Shown one piece after another: positions 10,517 through 19,057 of a stretch of 64,000 nucleotides of DNA. How positions within the stretch are numbered: the first letter of the stretch is position 1; each line of letters starts with the position of its first letter. The DNA is from Undibacterium hunanense (GTDB taxonomy: Bacteria > Pseudomonadota > Gammaproteobacteria > Burkholderiales > Burkholderiaceae_D): assembly GCF_014284335.1 (NCBI RefSeq), contig NZ_JACOGF010000005.1, positions 124,001 through 188,000 of the forward strand, read 5' to 3'. The notes beneath the pieces were generated by a model that was not told where the DNA came from, did no database searches, and saw nothing but the letters and a program-made list of their open reading frames with translations. The position numbers and the translations under genes were made by a program.

Positions 10517-11692
10517 ATGGAATTTGAAATTTGGTGGTTGCTGGGCATACCCCTGTTTTTTACACTGGGCTGGGCTGCGGCACGTATCGATATCCGGCAA
10601 CTGATCTCTGAATCACGCAGCCTGCCGCGCGGCTATTTCAAGGGGCTGAATTTCCTCCTGAATGACCAGCCGGACAAGGCCATTGATGCCTTTATCGATA
10701 TCGTCAGGCTTGATCCTGAAGCTGTGGACCTGCATTTCGCCCTAGGTAATCTGTTTCGCCGTCGTGGTGAAACCGAGCGCGCCATTCGTGTGCACCAAAA
10801 CCTGCTTGCCAGGCCCGATCTGCCAACCGAACAAAAAACCCAGGCCATGTATGAACTGGGGCAGGATTACCTGAAAGCCGGTCTGCTGGACCGGGCCGAA
10901 GAAACCTATAACCAGCTCGTGAATGGCCCGTTTGAAGCGCAGGCACGGCGAGCCTTGCTGGAAATTTACCAGCGTGAAAAAGAATGGGCGCGTGCCATCG
11001 AGGCCGCAAATGCCTTGCAGGAATGTGGTGCCGGTGGCCGGCAAAAAGAAGTCGCCCAGTTTTATTGCGAAATCGCGCAGGATGAGCTGGTGCACACCAA
11101 TGCCGATGCCGCCCTGGCCATGCTGGACCGTGCCCTGGCCGCTGACCGCCACAATGTCCGTGCGATTATCCTGATGGGTGATGTGTTTCTGGCCAATGGC
11201 GATGTCGAAAGAGCCGTCCTGACCTGGCGCCGGGTTGAGCAGCAAAGCGTGCCGCATGTGGCCCTGGTGGCCCAGCGCCTGATGGATGGTTATCGTAAGC
11301 TGGACCGGCCGCAGGAAGGCTTGAACCTGTTGAAAAACTACCTGGCTGAAGCGCCGTCTATCGACTTGCTGGAAGTCGTCTTCAAGGCCACGCAAGAACT
11401 GGAAGGCATTGAGGCGGTTAATCTGCTGGTAAGCGATGAACTGCGTCGTACACCGACCTTGCTGGGCCTGGATAAACTGCTTGATGCGCGCCTGATGTCA
11501 GCACCGCCGGAAGTTCGCCCTGAGCTGGCTGTGGTGAAAAACCTGGTGCATGGCTATGCCCAAAAGCTGGCACGCTATCAGTGTTCACATTGCGGTTTCA
11601 AGGCAAGACAGTTTTACTGGCACTGCCCGGGTTGCAGCAGGTGGGAAACCTATCCGCCGCGCAGGACGGAAGAGTTGAATGTCATGAATTAA
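10517..11692 (+). CDS. lapB: LPS assembly protein LapB (YciM), TPR and rubredoxin-like zinc domain
   Basis: This 391-residue inner-membrane protein acts with FtsH to degrade LpxC, limiting lipid A synthesis. An N-terminal transmembrane helix (about residues 4-20) is followed by tandem TPR repeats (about 50-330), including HFALGNLFRRRGETERAIRVH and MYELGQDYLKAGLLDRAEET. The C-terminus is a rubredoxin-type metal knuckle with CSHCGF and CPGCSRW, four cysteines that bind the metal needed for function. Length agrees with E. coli YciM. The gene order lapA-lapB is conserved. Confidence 0.95.
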   Translation: MEFEIWWLLGIPLFFTLGWAAARIDIRQLISESRSLPRGYFKGLNFLLNDQPDKAIDAFIDIVRLDPEAVDLHFALGNLFRRRGETERAIRVHQNLLARPDLPTEQKTQAMYELGQDYLKAGLLDRAEETYNQLVNGPFEAQARRALLEIYQREKEWARAIEAANALQECGAGGRQKEVAQFYCEIAQDELVHTNADAALAMLDRALAADRHNVRAIILMGDVFLANGDVERAVLTWRRVEQQSVPHVALVAQRLMDGYRKLDRPQEGLNLLKNYLAEAPSIDLLEVVFKATQELEGIEAVNLLVSDELRRTPTLLGLDKLLDARLMSAPPEVRPELAVVKNLVHGYAQKLARYQCSHCGFKARQFYWHCPGCSRWETYPPRRTEELNVMN

Positions 11693-11849
11693 GAACTCCT
11701 GCATCTGAATCAAGCATGATCCGATTTTTTTGGTGATGTGCTCCATGCAGAAGCAGAGATGTGTTGTAAAGAATCTTGAATAAGTGCTGCGGTCTGGATC
11801 TGCTGAATCTGCTGGCTGGCAAGACTGTCAGATGCCTGGATAGTCAGAT

Positions 11850-11873
11850 AGTCCAAAAGTCCAACAGTCCAAA
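11850..11873. repeat. Three tandem octamers before ugd
   Basis: AGTCCAAA, AGTCCAAC, AGTCCAAA in direct succession, ending 44 bases before the ugd ATG, in a 225-base leader with no other feature I can support. Confidence 0.7.
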
Positions 11874-11917
11874 ATCCTGACAAGCAGCGTGGCTTATTTT
11901 TATATGGTGATCAAAAA

Positions 11918-13297
11918 ATGAAAATCACAATTATTGGTACAGGTTATGTCGGTCTGGTCACAGGTGCCTGCCTGGCCGAATTGGGTAATGATGTCTTTTG
12001 TCTGGATGTTGACCCGCGCAAAATCGATATTCTCAACAATGGTGGCATCCCTATTCATGAACCGGGTCTGGAAGAAATCGTGGCGCGTAATCGTGCTGCG
12101 GGCCGTATACAATTTTCTACCGACATAGAAGCCAGTGTCAGGCACGGTGACGTGCAGTTCATCGCGGTCGGCACACCGCCAGATGAAGATGGCTCTGCCG
12201 ATCTGCAATATGTGCTGGCAGCCGCTAAAAATATTGGCAAGTACATGGCGGGTTTCAAGGTCGTCGTTGATAAATCAACGGTACCGGTTGGTACTGCTGA
12301 TCGTGTCAGTGCTGCCATTTCTGCAGAGCTGGCGAACCGTGCAGCGACCCTGGAATTCTCTGTCGTATCCAATCCCGAATTTCTGAAAGAGGGTGCAGCG
12401 GTCGAAGACTTCATGCGCCCTGACCGCATTGTCATTGGTTGCGACCAGACACCGCAGGGTGAAAAAGCCCGCAGCCAGATGAAGAAGCTGTATGCGCCTT
12501 TCAACCGCAATCACGAACGTACTTTCTGGATGGATGTACGCTCTGCTGAATTTACCAAATACGCAGCAAATGCCATGCTGGCGACCCGCATTTCCTTCAT
12601 GAATGAGCTGGCCAATCTGGCTGATCATGTGGGTGCCGATATTGAAGCGGTGCGTCATGGCATTGGCTCTGACCCACGCATAGGCCACAGCTTTTTGTAT
12701 GCCGGTTGCGGCTATGGCGGGTCCTGCTTCCCTAAAGATGTACAGGCGCTGGAACGTACGGCCCAGGATTATGGTTTGAACCTGTTGATCCTGCAGGCGG
12801 TGGAAGCCGTCAATGCACGCCAGAAGCAGGTACTGGGCAACAAGATACAGCAGCGTTTTGGCGAAAACCTCAGCGGTCGTCACTTTGCCATCTGGGGGCT
12901 GGCATTCAAACCGAATACGGATGACATGCGGGCCGCTTCTTCGCGTGTCTTGCTGGGTGAATTATTGCGCGCAGGCGCCAGCGTGGCAGTGTATGACCCG
13001 GTGTCCATGCAGGAAGCCAAACGCGTGCTGGAACTGGATTTTTATGACGCACCAGAATTGCTGGCATCCATACGTTATGCCGCCAACCCCATGGATGCCC
13101 TGGTGGATGCCGATGCACTAGCCATCGTCACTGAATGGAAGGCCTTCCGCAGCCCGGACTTTGATGAGGTCAAGGCGCGCCTGAAACAGCCGGTTATTTT
13201 TGATGGCCGCAATCTGTTTGAACCCACCGTCATGACCGAGCTGGGTATTGAATACCATGGCATAGGCCGTTCCGTGCTGACCCGCGCTGACAAATAA
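11918..13297 (+). CDS. ugd: UDP-glucose 6-dehydrogenase
   Basis: This 459-residue enzyme oxidises UDP-glucose to UDP-glucuronate with two NAD+, supplying sugar for LPS, capsule or exopolysaccharide. The N-terminal Rossmann fold shows [19 protein letters not shown]. The catalytic cysteine is in [14 protein letters not shown] (about residue 270), and the C-terminal NAD/UDP-binding domain contains [16 protein letters not shown]. Length is normal. It is followed 24 bases later by the heptose kinase gene, so the two form an envelope-sugar unit. A related GDP-mannose dehydrogenase is less likely because the motif order fits Ugd throughout. Confidence 0.93.
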   Translation: MKITIIGTGYVGLVTGACLAELGNDVFCLDVDPRKIDILNNGGIPIHEPGLEEIVARNRAAGRIQFSTDIEASVRHGDVQFIAVGTPPDEDGSADLQYVLAAAKNIGKYMAGFKVVVDKSTVPVGTADRVSAAISAELANRAATLEFSVVSNPEFLKEGAAVEDFMRPDRIVIGCDQTPQGEKARSQMKKLYAPFNRNHERTFWMDVRSAEFTKYAANAMLATRISFMNELANLADHVGADIEAVRHGIGSDPRIGHSFLYAGCGYGGSCFPKDVQALERTAQDYGLNLLILQAVEAVNARQKQVLGNKIQQRFGENLSGRHFAIWGLAFKPNTDDMRAASSRVLLGELLRAGASVAVYDPVSMQEAKRVLELDFYDAPELLASIRYAANPMDALVDADALAIVTEWKAFRSPDFDEVKARLKQPVIFDGRNLFEPTVMTELGIEYHGIGRSVLTRADK

Positions 13298-13321
13298 TAA
13301 GCTTGCAGGACAAACAAGACC

Positions 13322-14239
13322 ATGAGTAAAAAAATCCTGGTGGCAGGCGATGTGATGCTGGACCGTTACTGGTTCGGTGAAGTCAACCGTATTTCGCCGG
13401 AAGCGCCAGTCCCTATCGTGCGCGTGGAAAAACGTGAGGAACGTCTGGGCGGCGCTGCCAATGTCGCGCGCAATGCCGTGGCACTGGGCGCACAGGCCGC
13501 GCTGATGGGCATCGTTGGTGATGATGACGCCGGTAACAGCGTCGAAAGCCTGCTGGAAACGTCCGGCATACAGGCTTACCTGATCCGCGATCCACAGATT
13601 TCCACCATCATCAAACTGCGGGTAATAGGCCGCCAGCAGCAATTGCTGCGCATCGATTTTGAAGAACGCCCTACCGAACTGGTATTGCGTGACAAACTCA
13701 ATCGCTTCAATTCACTGCTGGCTGATTTTGATGTGATTGTCCTGTCTGATTATGCCAAGGGCAGTCTGGTAAATGTCAGCGCCATGATAGAAGCGGCTAC
13801 CGCTGCCGGTAAACTGGTGCTGGTGGATCCCAAGGGAAGTGATTTCCATCGCTATGCCGGCGCCAGCCTGTTGACCCCGAATAAATCGGAACTCAAACAG
13901 ATCATCGGTGACTGGAGCAGTGAAGAAGAATTGACCACCAGAGCGCAGCAATTGCGCCGTGATTTGCGTCTCCAGGGTTTGCTGCTGACCCGTTCCGAAG
14001 AAGGCATGACCTTGTTCACCGAAGAACAGATCACCCACGTACCAGCCATGGCAAGAGAAGTGTTTGATGTGTCCGGCGCTGGTGATACCGTCATCGCCAC
14101 CATGGCCGTGATGCTGGCAAACGGTGTGTCCATGCAGGATGCAGTGGTGATTGCCAACCGTGCCGGTGGTATCGTCGTCGGCAAACTGGGTACGGCAACT
14201 GTGACCAGGGAAGAACTGTTTCCTGGTACAGCAGGTTGA
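13322..14239 (+). CDS. hldE1 / rfaE1: D-glycero-beta-D-manno-heptose-7-phosphate kinase (RfaE domain I)
   Basis: This 305-residue PfkB-family sugar kinase phosphorylates heptose-7-phosphate at C1 in ADP-heptose synthesis for the LPS core. It shows the N-terminal GDVMLDRYWFGEVNRISPEAPVP split over the signature region, LGGAANVARNA, and the catalytic anion hole DVSGAGDT near residue 255. The C-terminal adenylyltransferase domain of the fused HldE is absent, as in the split RfaE1/RfaE2 arrangement of many betaproteobacteria; the partner is not in this window. A strong terminator follows. Confidence 0.92.
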   Translation: MSKKILVAGDVMLDRYWFGEVNRISPEAPVPIVRVEKREERLGGAANVARNAVALGAQAALMGIVGDDDAGNSVESLLETSGIQAYLIRDPQISTIIKLRVIGRQQQLLRIDFEERPTELVLRDKLNRFNSLLADFDVIVLSDYAKGSLVNVSAMIEAATAAGKLVLVDPKGSDFHRYAGASLLTPNKSELKQIIGDWSSEEELTTRAQQLRRDLRLQGLLLTRSEEGMTLFTEEQITHVPAMAREVFDVSGAGDTVIATMAVMLANGVSMQDAVVIANRAGGIVVGKLGTATVTREELFPGTAG

Positions 14240-14262
14240 TTCATCGCATTTTCAGTAAAAAT

Positions 14263-14291
14263 GGGCTGATTTTTATCTCAGCCCGTTTTTT
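14263..14291 (+). terminator. Rho-independent terminator after the heptose kinase
   Basis: GGGCTGA (14263-14269) pairs with TCAGCCC (14278-14284), followed by GTTTTTTT. It lies between the convergent kinase and dioxygenase genes. Confidence 0.85.
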
Positions 14292-14313
14292 TATCCCGTT
14301 TTTATATCTCGTG

Positions 14314-15117
14314 TCAGGCTATTGCACCAAATCGAAAACTCGACGCCACCACGCCACCAAAGATGTTTTCTTCATGGTACACACAGGTACCAGCCTCTGC
14401 CTCAGCCGCACCGACGGCCACCATCAGCGGCAACAGATGATCTTCCCGTGGGTGGGCAAGACGTGCTGCCGGTGCCTTTGACCAGTTGATCAGGTGTTGT
14501 ACCCGCTCTTCCACGCTGGATTCCAGCAGAATCTTTTGCAGCCATTGGTCGAACAGGGACGAAGGCTCTTTGGCCTGTGGGCCAAAATACCGCAGATTGT
14601 GATAACTGAGCCCGCTGCCTATGATCAACACACCTTCATCCCGCAGAGGGGCCAGCACACGTCCCAGGGCAAGATGTTCCTCCGGGTCCAGCCCGGTTTT
14701 CAGCGATACCTGAACCACCGGCATCTGTGCGTCTGGATACATTACAGCCAGCGGCGCAAAGGTGCCGTGATCAAAGCCGCGTCTGGCATCGGCCTGCGTC
14801 GGCAAGCCTGCCGCTCTGAGCATGCCTATCACCTGCTCTGCCAATGCCGGTGAACCGGGGGCAGGGTAGCTGACCTCGTAAGTATGGGGAGGGAAGCCGC
14901 CATAGTCATACACCATGGGCGGTTGTGGATTGGTCATGACGCGGAAAGCGGTTTCTTCCCAATGTGCCGATATCATCAGCAAAGCTTTTGGCGCTTGCGG
15001 TAACTGGCGTGGAATATCGACCAGTGAGGCTTCCAGCACTTGCATGCGGGCGCGCAAGTCATCCATATACGGCCAGGGGCCGCCGCCATGAGAAATAAAA
15101 TAAGTAGGTAAGCGCAT
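14314..15117 (-). CDS. DODA-type (class III extradiol) ring-cleavage dioxygenase
   Basis: This 267-residue protein belongs to the LigB/4,5-DOPA dioxygenase family (YgiD-like). It starts RLPTYFISHGGGPW, where the histidine is a metal ligand; further histidines are in ISAHWEE, GFDHGTFAPLAVMYP and GSGLSYHNLRYFG. The family uses non-haem iron or zinc to open catechol rings, but the natural substrate of bacterial members is mostly unknown. The ATG has an AAGGAA ribosome site. It is divergent from a LysR regulator across a 174-base gap with a perfect palindrome, so it is probably that regulator's target. A role in aromatic detoxification is an inference. Confidence 0.88.
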   Translation of the reverse strand: MRLPTYFISHGGGPWPYMDDLRARMQVLEASLVDIPRQLPQAPKALLMISAHWEETAFRVMTNPQPPMVYDYGGFPPHTYEVSYPAPGSPALAEQVIGMLRAAGLPTQADARRGFDHGTFAPLAVMYPDAQMPVVQVSLKTGLDPEEHLALGRVLAPLRDEGVLIIGSGLSYHNLRYFGPQAKEPSSLFDQWLQKILLESSVEERVQHLINWSKAPAARLAHPREDHLLPLMVAVGAAEAEAGTCVYHEENIFGGVVASSFRFGAIA

Positions 15118-15214
15118 GTTTGAAAATTCCTTGGTTTGGCAACGACGACTTCAGTGTGTGAAGCTAAAGAGCTGATTCGACATAAAAAGTGTGCCCATAC
15201 TTAAGATCATAATG

Positions 15215-15230
15215 TTTCCCAATTGGGAAA
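15215..15230. promoter_or_regulatory. 16-bp perfect palindrome, candidate LysR operator
   Basis: TTTCCCAATTGGGAAA is a perfect inverted repeat centred in the gap between the divergent dioxygenase and LysR genes. LysR proteins usually bind such dyads between divergent promoters. Binding is inferred from position and symmetry. Confidence 0.6.
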
Positions 15231-15291
15231 TCGATAGTGGTAAAGTCATTGAATTATTTCCAAAACGGGCAACATTGGCCGGAGGCAACAT

Positions 15292-16182
15292 ATGGATGAA
15301 CTTGAACTCAATGGCATCAGGGTCTTTCGCGAAATCATAGAGTCCGGCAGCTTTACCGCTGCTGCCGACAGGCTGGGCATGGCTGCGCCCATGGTCAGCA
15401 AGCATGTTGCCAGGCTGGAACGCAAACTGGGAGCCAGGTTATTGAATCGCACCAGCCGCAGCATGAGCCTGACTGAAGCAGGCAAGACCTTCTTTGAACA
15501 GGGACGGCAGGCGCTGGATATCCTCGATGCTGCCGTCGCCGCTGTTGCGCAGGACAGCGGGCCGCCGCGTGGCGAATTGAAAATCAGTGCCCCGGTATGG
15601 TGTGCTACGGCCAGTTTTGCCAGCCTGCTGGCTGAATTTCGTCAACGCTATCCAGAAATACGGCTGGATCTGCATCTGGACAACCATATGGTGGATCTGG
15701 TCGCGGATGGTTTTGATCTGGGCCTGCGCGCCACGGCTGAACCATCCCCCAACCTGATCGCCAGAAGCCTGTGCAGCGTGCCTTTTTATATGGTGACGAC
15801 GCCTGCTTATCTGCACAGCCTGAAGGCGGTAGGCGATACGGCGCAACCATTGCCGGTTGCCATGATTTTTCCCAACTATGTACAACTGGAACGCCTGAAG
15901 TTTTCTGCCAATGCAGACACTGTGCCATTCAAGCTGGATGCCGTCATGAAGTCCAGTGACACCACGCTGAGTTACCACTGTGTGCTGGCCGGTATGGGCG
16001 CAGCTTTTTTGCCAGCCTGGCTGGTGGCCGATGATCTGGCATCTGGCCGTTTGGTCCAGGTCAGTGATCATGGCCCCGGTTTTGCTGGTCATTTATTCGC
16101 TGTGTATGCCAGCCGGCGTCAGATGCCACCCAAGTTACGCTGCTTTATTGATTTTTTGATTGAAAAACTGAGTGATGATTGA
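15292..16182 (+). CDS. LysR-family transcriptional regulator
   Basis: This 296-residue regulator has an N-terminal winged HTH (about residues 1-62, with SGSFTAAADRLGMAAPMVSKH and LNRTSRSMSLTEAG) and a LysR effector-binding domain (about 90-290). A strong ribosome site, GGAGGC, precedes the ATG. It is divergent from the DODA dioxygenase and probably controls it and itself through the palindrome between them. The effector is unknown; it belongs to the CrgA/AaeR-like branch by sequence style. Confidence 0.93.
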   Translation: MDELELNGIRVFREIIESGSFTAAADRLGMAAPMVSKHVARLERKLGARLLNRTSRSMSLTEAGKTFFEQGRQALDILDAAVAAVAQDSGPPRGELKISAPVWCATASFASLLAEFRQRYPEIRLDLHLDNHMVDLVADGFDLGLRATAEPSPNLIARSLCSVPFYMVTTPAYLHSLKAVGDTAQPLPVAMIFPNYVQLERLKFSANADTVPFKLDAVMKSSDTTLSYHCVLAGMGAAFLPAWLVADDLASGRLVQVSDHGPGFAGHLFAVYASRRQMPPKLRCFIDFLIEKLSDD

Positions 16183-16372
16183 TGAGTCATGAATGATGAG
16201 TGAGGAATTACAGGCTTGATCTGACATTTCGAAGTAAATTTGGGGGTATGCCATATCCCTGAAAGAAATCTGTGAAATACTTGTCAACGACTTGCCAGCT
16301 ACGCCGTTGATGGATAAGGCGTGTTAACCTGGGCAGGAAGGAATGTTTAACCGGACTATGCGTCTGAATAAA

Positions 16373-16394
16373 AACAGATGTTCAACAGATGTTC
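16373..16394. repeat. 11-bp perfect tandem duplication upstream of the ComEA-like gene
   Basis: AACAGATGTTC occurs twice in a row, followed by a degenerate third copy (TGCTTGTTCAATTTA). It ends 37 bases before the start codon. Confidence 0.8.
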
Positions 16395-16431
16395 AATTTA
16401 ATGCTTGTTCAATTTAAGAGGGAGTATTCGC

Positions 16432-16878
16432 ATGTTTAAGAAATTGATGTTTGCTATGCTGGCTTTGTTGGCTGCTTCGGGTTTTGCATTTGCTGACGTG
16501 GATGTCAACAAAGGTGATCAGGCTGCACTGGATGGTATCAAAGGCATAGGCCCAGCCAAATCCAAAGCAATTATCGAAGAACGTACAAAAAACGGTAGCT
16601 TCAAGGATTGGGCTGATTTTGAAAAACGCGTCAAAGGCATAGGCGAAAAGAATTCCACCAAATTGTCAGAAGCAGGTTTGACAGTCAACGGTCAGGCCAA
16701 AGCAGGTGCCGCCGCCAAACCGGCCGCCAGCGCAGAGAAAGCGTCCAAGCCAGCAAAGGCTGACAAGGCTTCTGCATCTGCATCTGCGTCCGCCTCTGCA
16801 CCAGCTGCTTCTGCTCCGGCACCGTCGGCATCAGCATCTGCCAAAGCATCGGCTAGCGCGAAAGAAACCAAGAAATAA
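16432..16878 (+). CDS. ComEA-like secreted helix-hairpin-helix protein
   Basis: This 148-residue protein has a signal peptide (MFKKLMFAMLALLAASGFAF, cleaved near ADV) and one ComEA-type double HhH domain at about residues 25-85 (AALDGIKGIGPAKSKAIIEER and RVKGIGEKN). Such domains bind DNA without sequence specificity; ComEA proteins hold incoming DNA in the periplasm during transformation. The tail from about residue 88 is low-complexity Ala/Ser/Lys with (Ala-Ser) runs and a positive charge. I chose the ATG at 16432 because GAGGGAG lies just upstream and the signal peptide then starts correctly. It is not next to other competence genes. Confidence 0.82.
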   Translation: MFKKLMFAMLALLAASGFAFADVDVNKGDQAALDGIKGIGPAKSKAIIEERTKNGSFKDWADFEKRVKGIGEKNSTKLSEAGLTVNGQAKAGAAAKPAASAEKASKPAKADKASASASASASAPAASAPAPSASASAKASASAKETKK

Positions 16879-17215
16879 TTGATTGCGTGGGTTGTCAGCC
16901 CGTGGCCGTCTACGGCCAGGCTGTGTGGTAACAAGGTCGCGCATCCCTAAAAACCTCTGATGACAAATCAGAGGTTTTTTCTTTGCTTATTTGCTTATTT
17001 ATTTGCCTACTTATTTGCTTATTTAAATTCTGTATAAGCTGCCTGTAGCCCTGTTCCATTGACGGAAGCATCTGATTTTCATAGGAGAATCAAGCAGCCA
17101 GCCATTTTTTGCAGTGGGTGTTTGCGATCCATGTCCAGATTGATTGCCTTATACGGCAAGCATCTATAGGTAACTGGGATTAGAATAAGCGTTTGATTCT
17201 TTCCAACCGTTCACT
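16879..17215. other. 337-base gap between ComEA-like gene and cysM
   Basis: Holds the terminator at 16953-16980, then a T-rich stretch (about 16981-17025) in which TTTGCTTA/TTATTTGC recurs four to five times, then the cysM leader. I see no further gene, tRNA or clear promoter. Confidence 0.6.
16953..16980 (+). terminator. Rho-independent terminator after the ComEA-like gene
   Basis: CCTCTGA (16954-16960) pairs with TCAGAGG (16968-16974), extended by A/T pairs and followed by six T. Confidence 0.88.
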
Positions 17216-18118
17216 ATGTCCTATCTGACCATCGAAGATACCATTGGCAATACCCCGCTTGTCATGTTGCAGAGGATACCCGGCGATGAAAACCGGCGTC
17301 GCAACAATGTCATTCTGGGTAAGCTGGAAGGAAATAATCCAGCTGGTTCCGTCAAGGACAGACCAGCCTTGTCGATGATCAAGCGGGCAGAAGAACGTGG
17401 TCGCATCAAGCCGGGCGATACCCTGATTGAAGCCACCAGTGGCAATACCGGGATTGCACTGGCCATGGCAGCTGCCATGCGTGGTTACAAGATGGTTTTG
17501 CTGATGCCAGAAAACCTCAGCATAGAACGCCGCCAAAGCATGGCAGCCTATGGCGCACAGATTATCCTGACACCCAAGACCGGCGGCATGGAATATGCAC
17601 GCGACCTGGCCGAGCAAATGCAGATTGAAGGTCGTGGTGTCATTCTCGACCAGTTCGCCAATCCCGACAATCCACTGGCACACTATGAAGCTACGGGGCC
17701 AGAAATCTGGCGGGATACCAAGGGGCAGGTGACGCACTTCGTCAGTGCCATGGGTACCACAGGTACCATCATGGGTGTGTCTGCTTATTTGAAAGAGCAA
17801 AACCCGCAGATACAGATCGTGGGGGCACAGCCAGAAGAGGGCTCGCAAATCCCAGGCATACGCAAATGGCCGGAGGCTTATCTGCCCAAGATTTTTGACA
17901 AGGCAAGGGTAGACCAGGTGGAGTCAGTCAGCCAGTCAGATGCAGAACATATGGCACGACGGATGGCGATTGAAGAGGGTATTTTCTGTGGTATTTCTGC
18001 CGCAGGTGCTTGCGAAATTGCTCTGAGAATCGCACAGAACGTAGAAAACGCCACCATCGTCTTTGTGGTCTGCGACCGTGGTGATCGTTATCTGTCTACG
18101 GGGGTCTTCCCAGCCTGA
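17216..18118 (+). CDS. cysM: Cysteine synthase B (O-acetylserine/thiosulfate sulfhydrylase)
   Basis: This 300-residue fold-type II PLP enzyme makes cysteine from O-acetylserine and sulfide, or S-sulfocysteine from thiosulfate. The PLP lysine is in NPAGSVKDRPAL (K47), the substrate loop is EATSGNTGIALA, and the phosphate loop is SAMGTTGTIMGVSAYL. KLEGNNPAGSVKDRPA and the 300-residue length favour CysM over CysK. Upstream is a promoter-sized gap. The gene is monocistronic, ending at a bidirectional hairpin. Confidence 0.93.
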   Translation: MSYLTIEDTIGNTPLVMLQRIPGDENRRRNNVILGKLEGNNPAGSVKDRPALSMIKRAEERGRIKPGDTLIEATSGNTGIALAMAAAMRGYKMVLLMPENLSIERRQSMAAYGAQIILTPKTGGMEYARDLAEQMQIEGRGVILDQFANPDNPLAHYEATGPEIWRDTKGQVTHFVSAMGTTGTIMGVSAYLKEQNPQIQIVGAQPEEGSQIPGIRKWPEAYLPKIFDKARVDQVESVSQSDAEHMARRMAIEEGIFCGISAAGACEIALRIAQNVENATIVFVVCDRGDRYLSTGVFPA

Positions 18119-18444
18119 TTTTCAGCCTGATAGCAGGGCAGGGTAGATTGAAGTATGTACACTGATGTCATGACATCGGTGCAAGCAGCTTTGATGTTTC
18201 ACAAGGCTGTCATAAAGCTGTGGTATTACTATGGCTGACGGTAAAGCAGGGTTTTAAACTACACATACAGCAACCGCAGGCAGACAGTCAGTCAAGCAGA
18301 TTTGGCTCTGTTTTTGTGTTGCTGATGGTTGCAAATAAAAAAATACCGAAACCGCACTTGTGGAGCGCTTTCGGTATTTTTCAATATGCAATAGCCGTTT
18401 TGATTTAAAGCTTTAAATCGGGCAACTACCAGATCAAAACAAAA
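18119..18444. other. 326-base gap between convergent cysM and HTH gene
   Basis: Contains the bidirectional terminator at 18339-18381. The remaining sequence has repeated CAGACAGTCAGTCAAGC-like words. A 62-codon open frame crosses the terminator and was rejected. Confidence 0.55.
18339..18381. terminator. Bidirectional terminator between cysM and the HTH gene
   Basis: AAAAATACCGAAA (18339-18351) pairs with TTTCGGTATTTTT (18369-18381) over a 17-base loop. It has A-runs on the left and T-runs on the right, so it can serve both convergent genes. Confidence 0.85.
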
Positions 18445-18744
18445 TTATGCTGCGTCTTTTGGTTTGAATTGTTTGTCGCTGATACGGAATTTTGCACGAC
18501 GGTCACCCATCAATTCACGCAATTCCTTGATGCTGACATCGCTGATTTCATGCATGCGGATCAGCAGTGATGCGCCGACCGGCAGGCGACGATGCCTGAT
18601 TTTACTGATTACTGGTGGTGCAACTTCTAATGCCCGTGAAAGTGCGGCATCGTTTTTCAAATGCAATTGCTTGATCAGAGTATCCAACAGATTGTTTGGA
18701 TCATAGTCGATTTCATCGGATTCAAGCTGGGTCAGATTTGCCAT
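18445..18744 (-). CDS. Small Cro/C1-type HTH DNA-binding protein
   Basis: This 99-residue cytosolic protein has a helix-turn-helix at about residues 18-75: LLDTLIKQLHLKNDAALSRALEVAPPVISKIR split into recognition and support helices, and GASLLIRMHEISDVSIKELRELMG. A basic tail (RRAKFRISDKQFKPKDAA) follows. The ribosome site GAGGTAATT precedes the ATG. Its 313-base upstream region is strongly AT-rich, suggesting complex control or silencing. Similar short HTH proteins are common in Oxalobacteraceae; their targets are not known to me. Confidence 0.75.
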   Translation of the reverse strand: MANLTQLESDEIDYDPNNLLDTLIKQLHLKNDAALSRALEVAPPVISKIRHRRLPVGASLLIRMHEISDVSIKELRELMGDRRAKFRISDKQFKPKDAA

Positions 18745-19057
18745 AATTACCTCGCTGTTTAGTTTATTGATGCTGAAATTAGTTGCTTCAATAAAAAATT
18801 AATCAAACGGTAATATTGTATCTTTAAAATAGAATTTGCTTATCAGAAAAATAGCAAATCATTGTTAAATCTCTTGACACATTGCCTTATTCATACGTAA
18901 ATGTATCAACTAGATAACATTACTCTAGTTTAAATCATACCGTTTAGCAATGTTTATTAGGAAAACTAATTCACAAAATAAATATTGCTTTTTAACCTTT
19001 CTTCTCTAAACATACATCAAAATCTGATTTATCTTCTGTTAAATTTGGTTAAGTCTA
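18745..19057. other. 313-base AT-rich gap upstream of the HTH gene
   Basis: Clearly richer in A/T than the flanking genes, with words such as TTGATTAATTTTTTATTG on the minus strand that could hold the HTH promoter. A TTGACA at about 18873 faces no plus-strand gene. No open frame with a ribosome site was seen. Confidence 0.5.

Noticed and set aside
14236-14481. 81-codon frame after the heptose kinase
   Set aside because: Overlaps the kinase stop and terminator and the dioxygenase gene on the other strand.
18220-18408. 62-codon plus-strand frame after cysM
   Set aside because: It runs through a bidirectional terminator and has no ribosome site.
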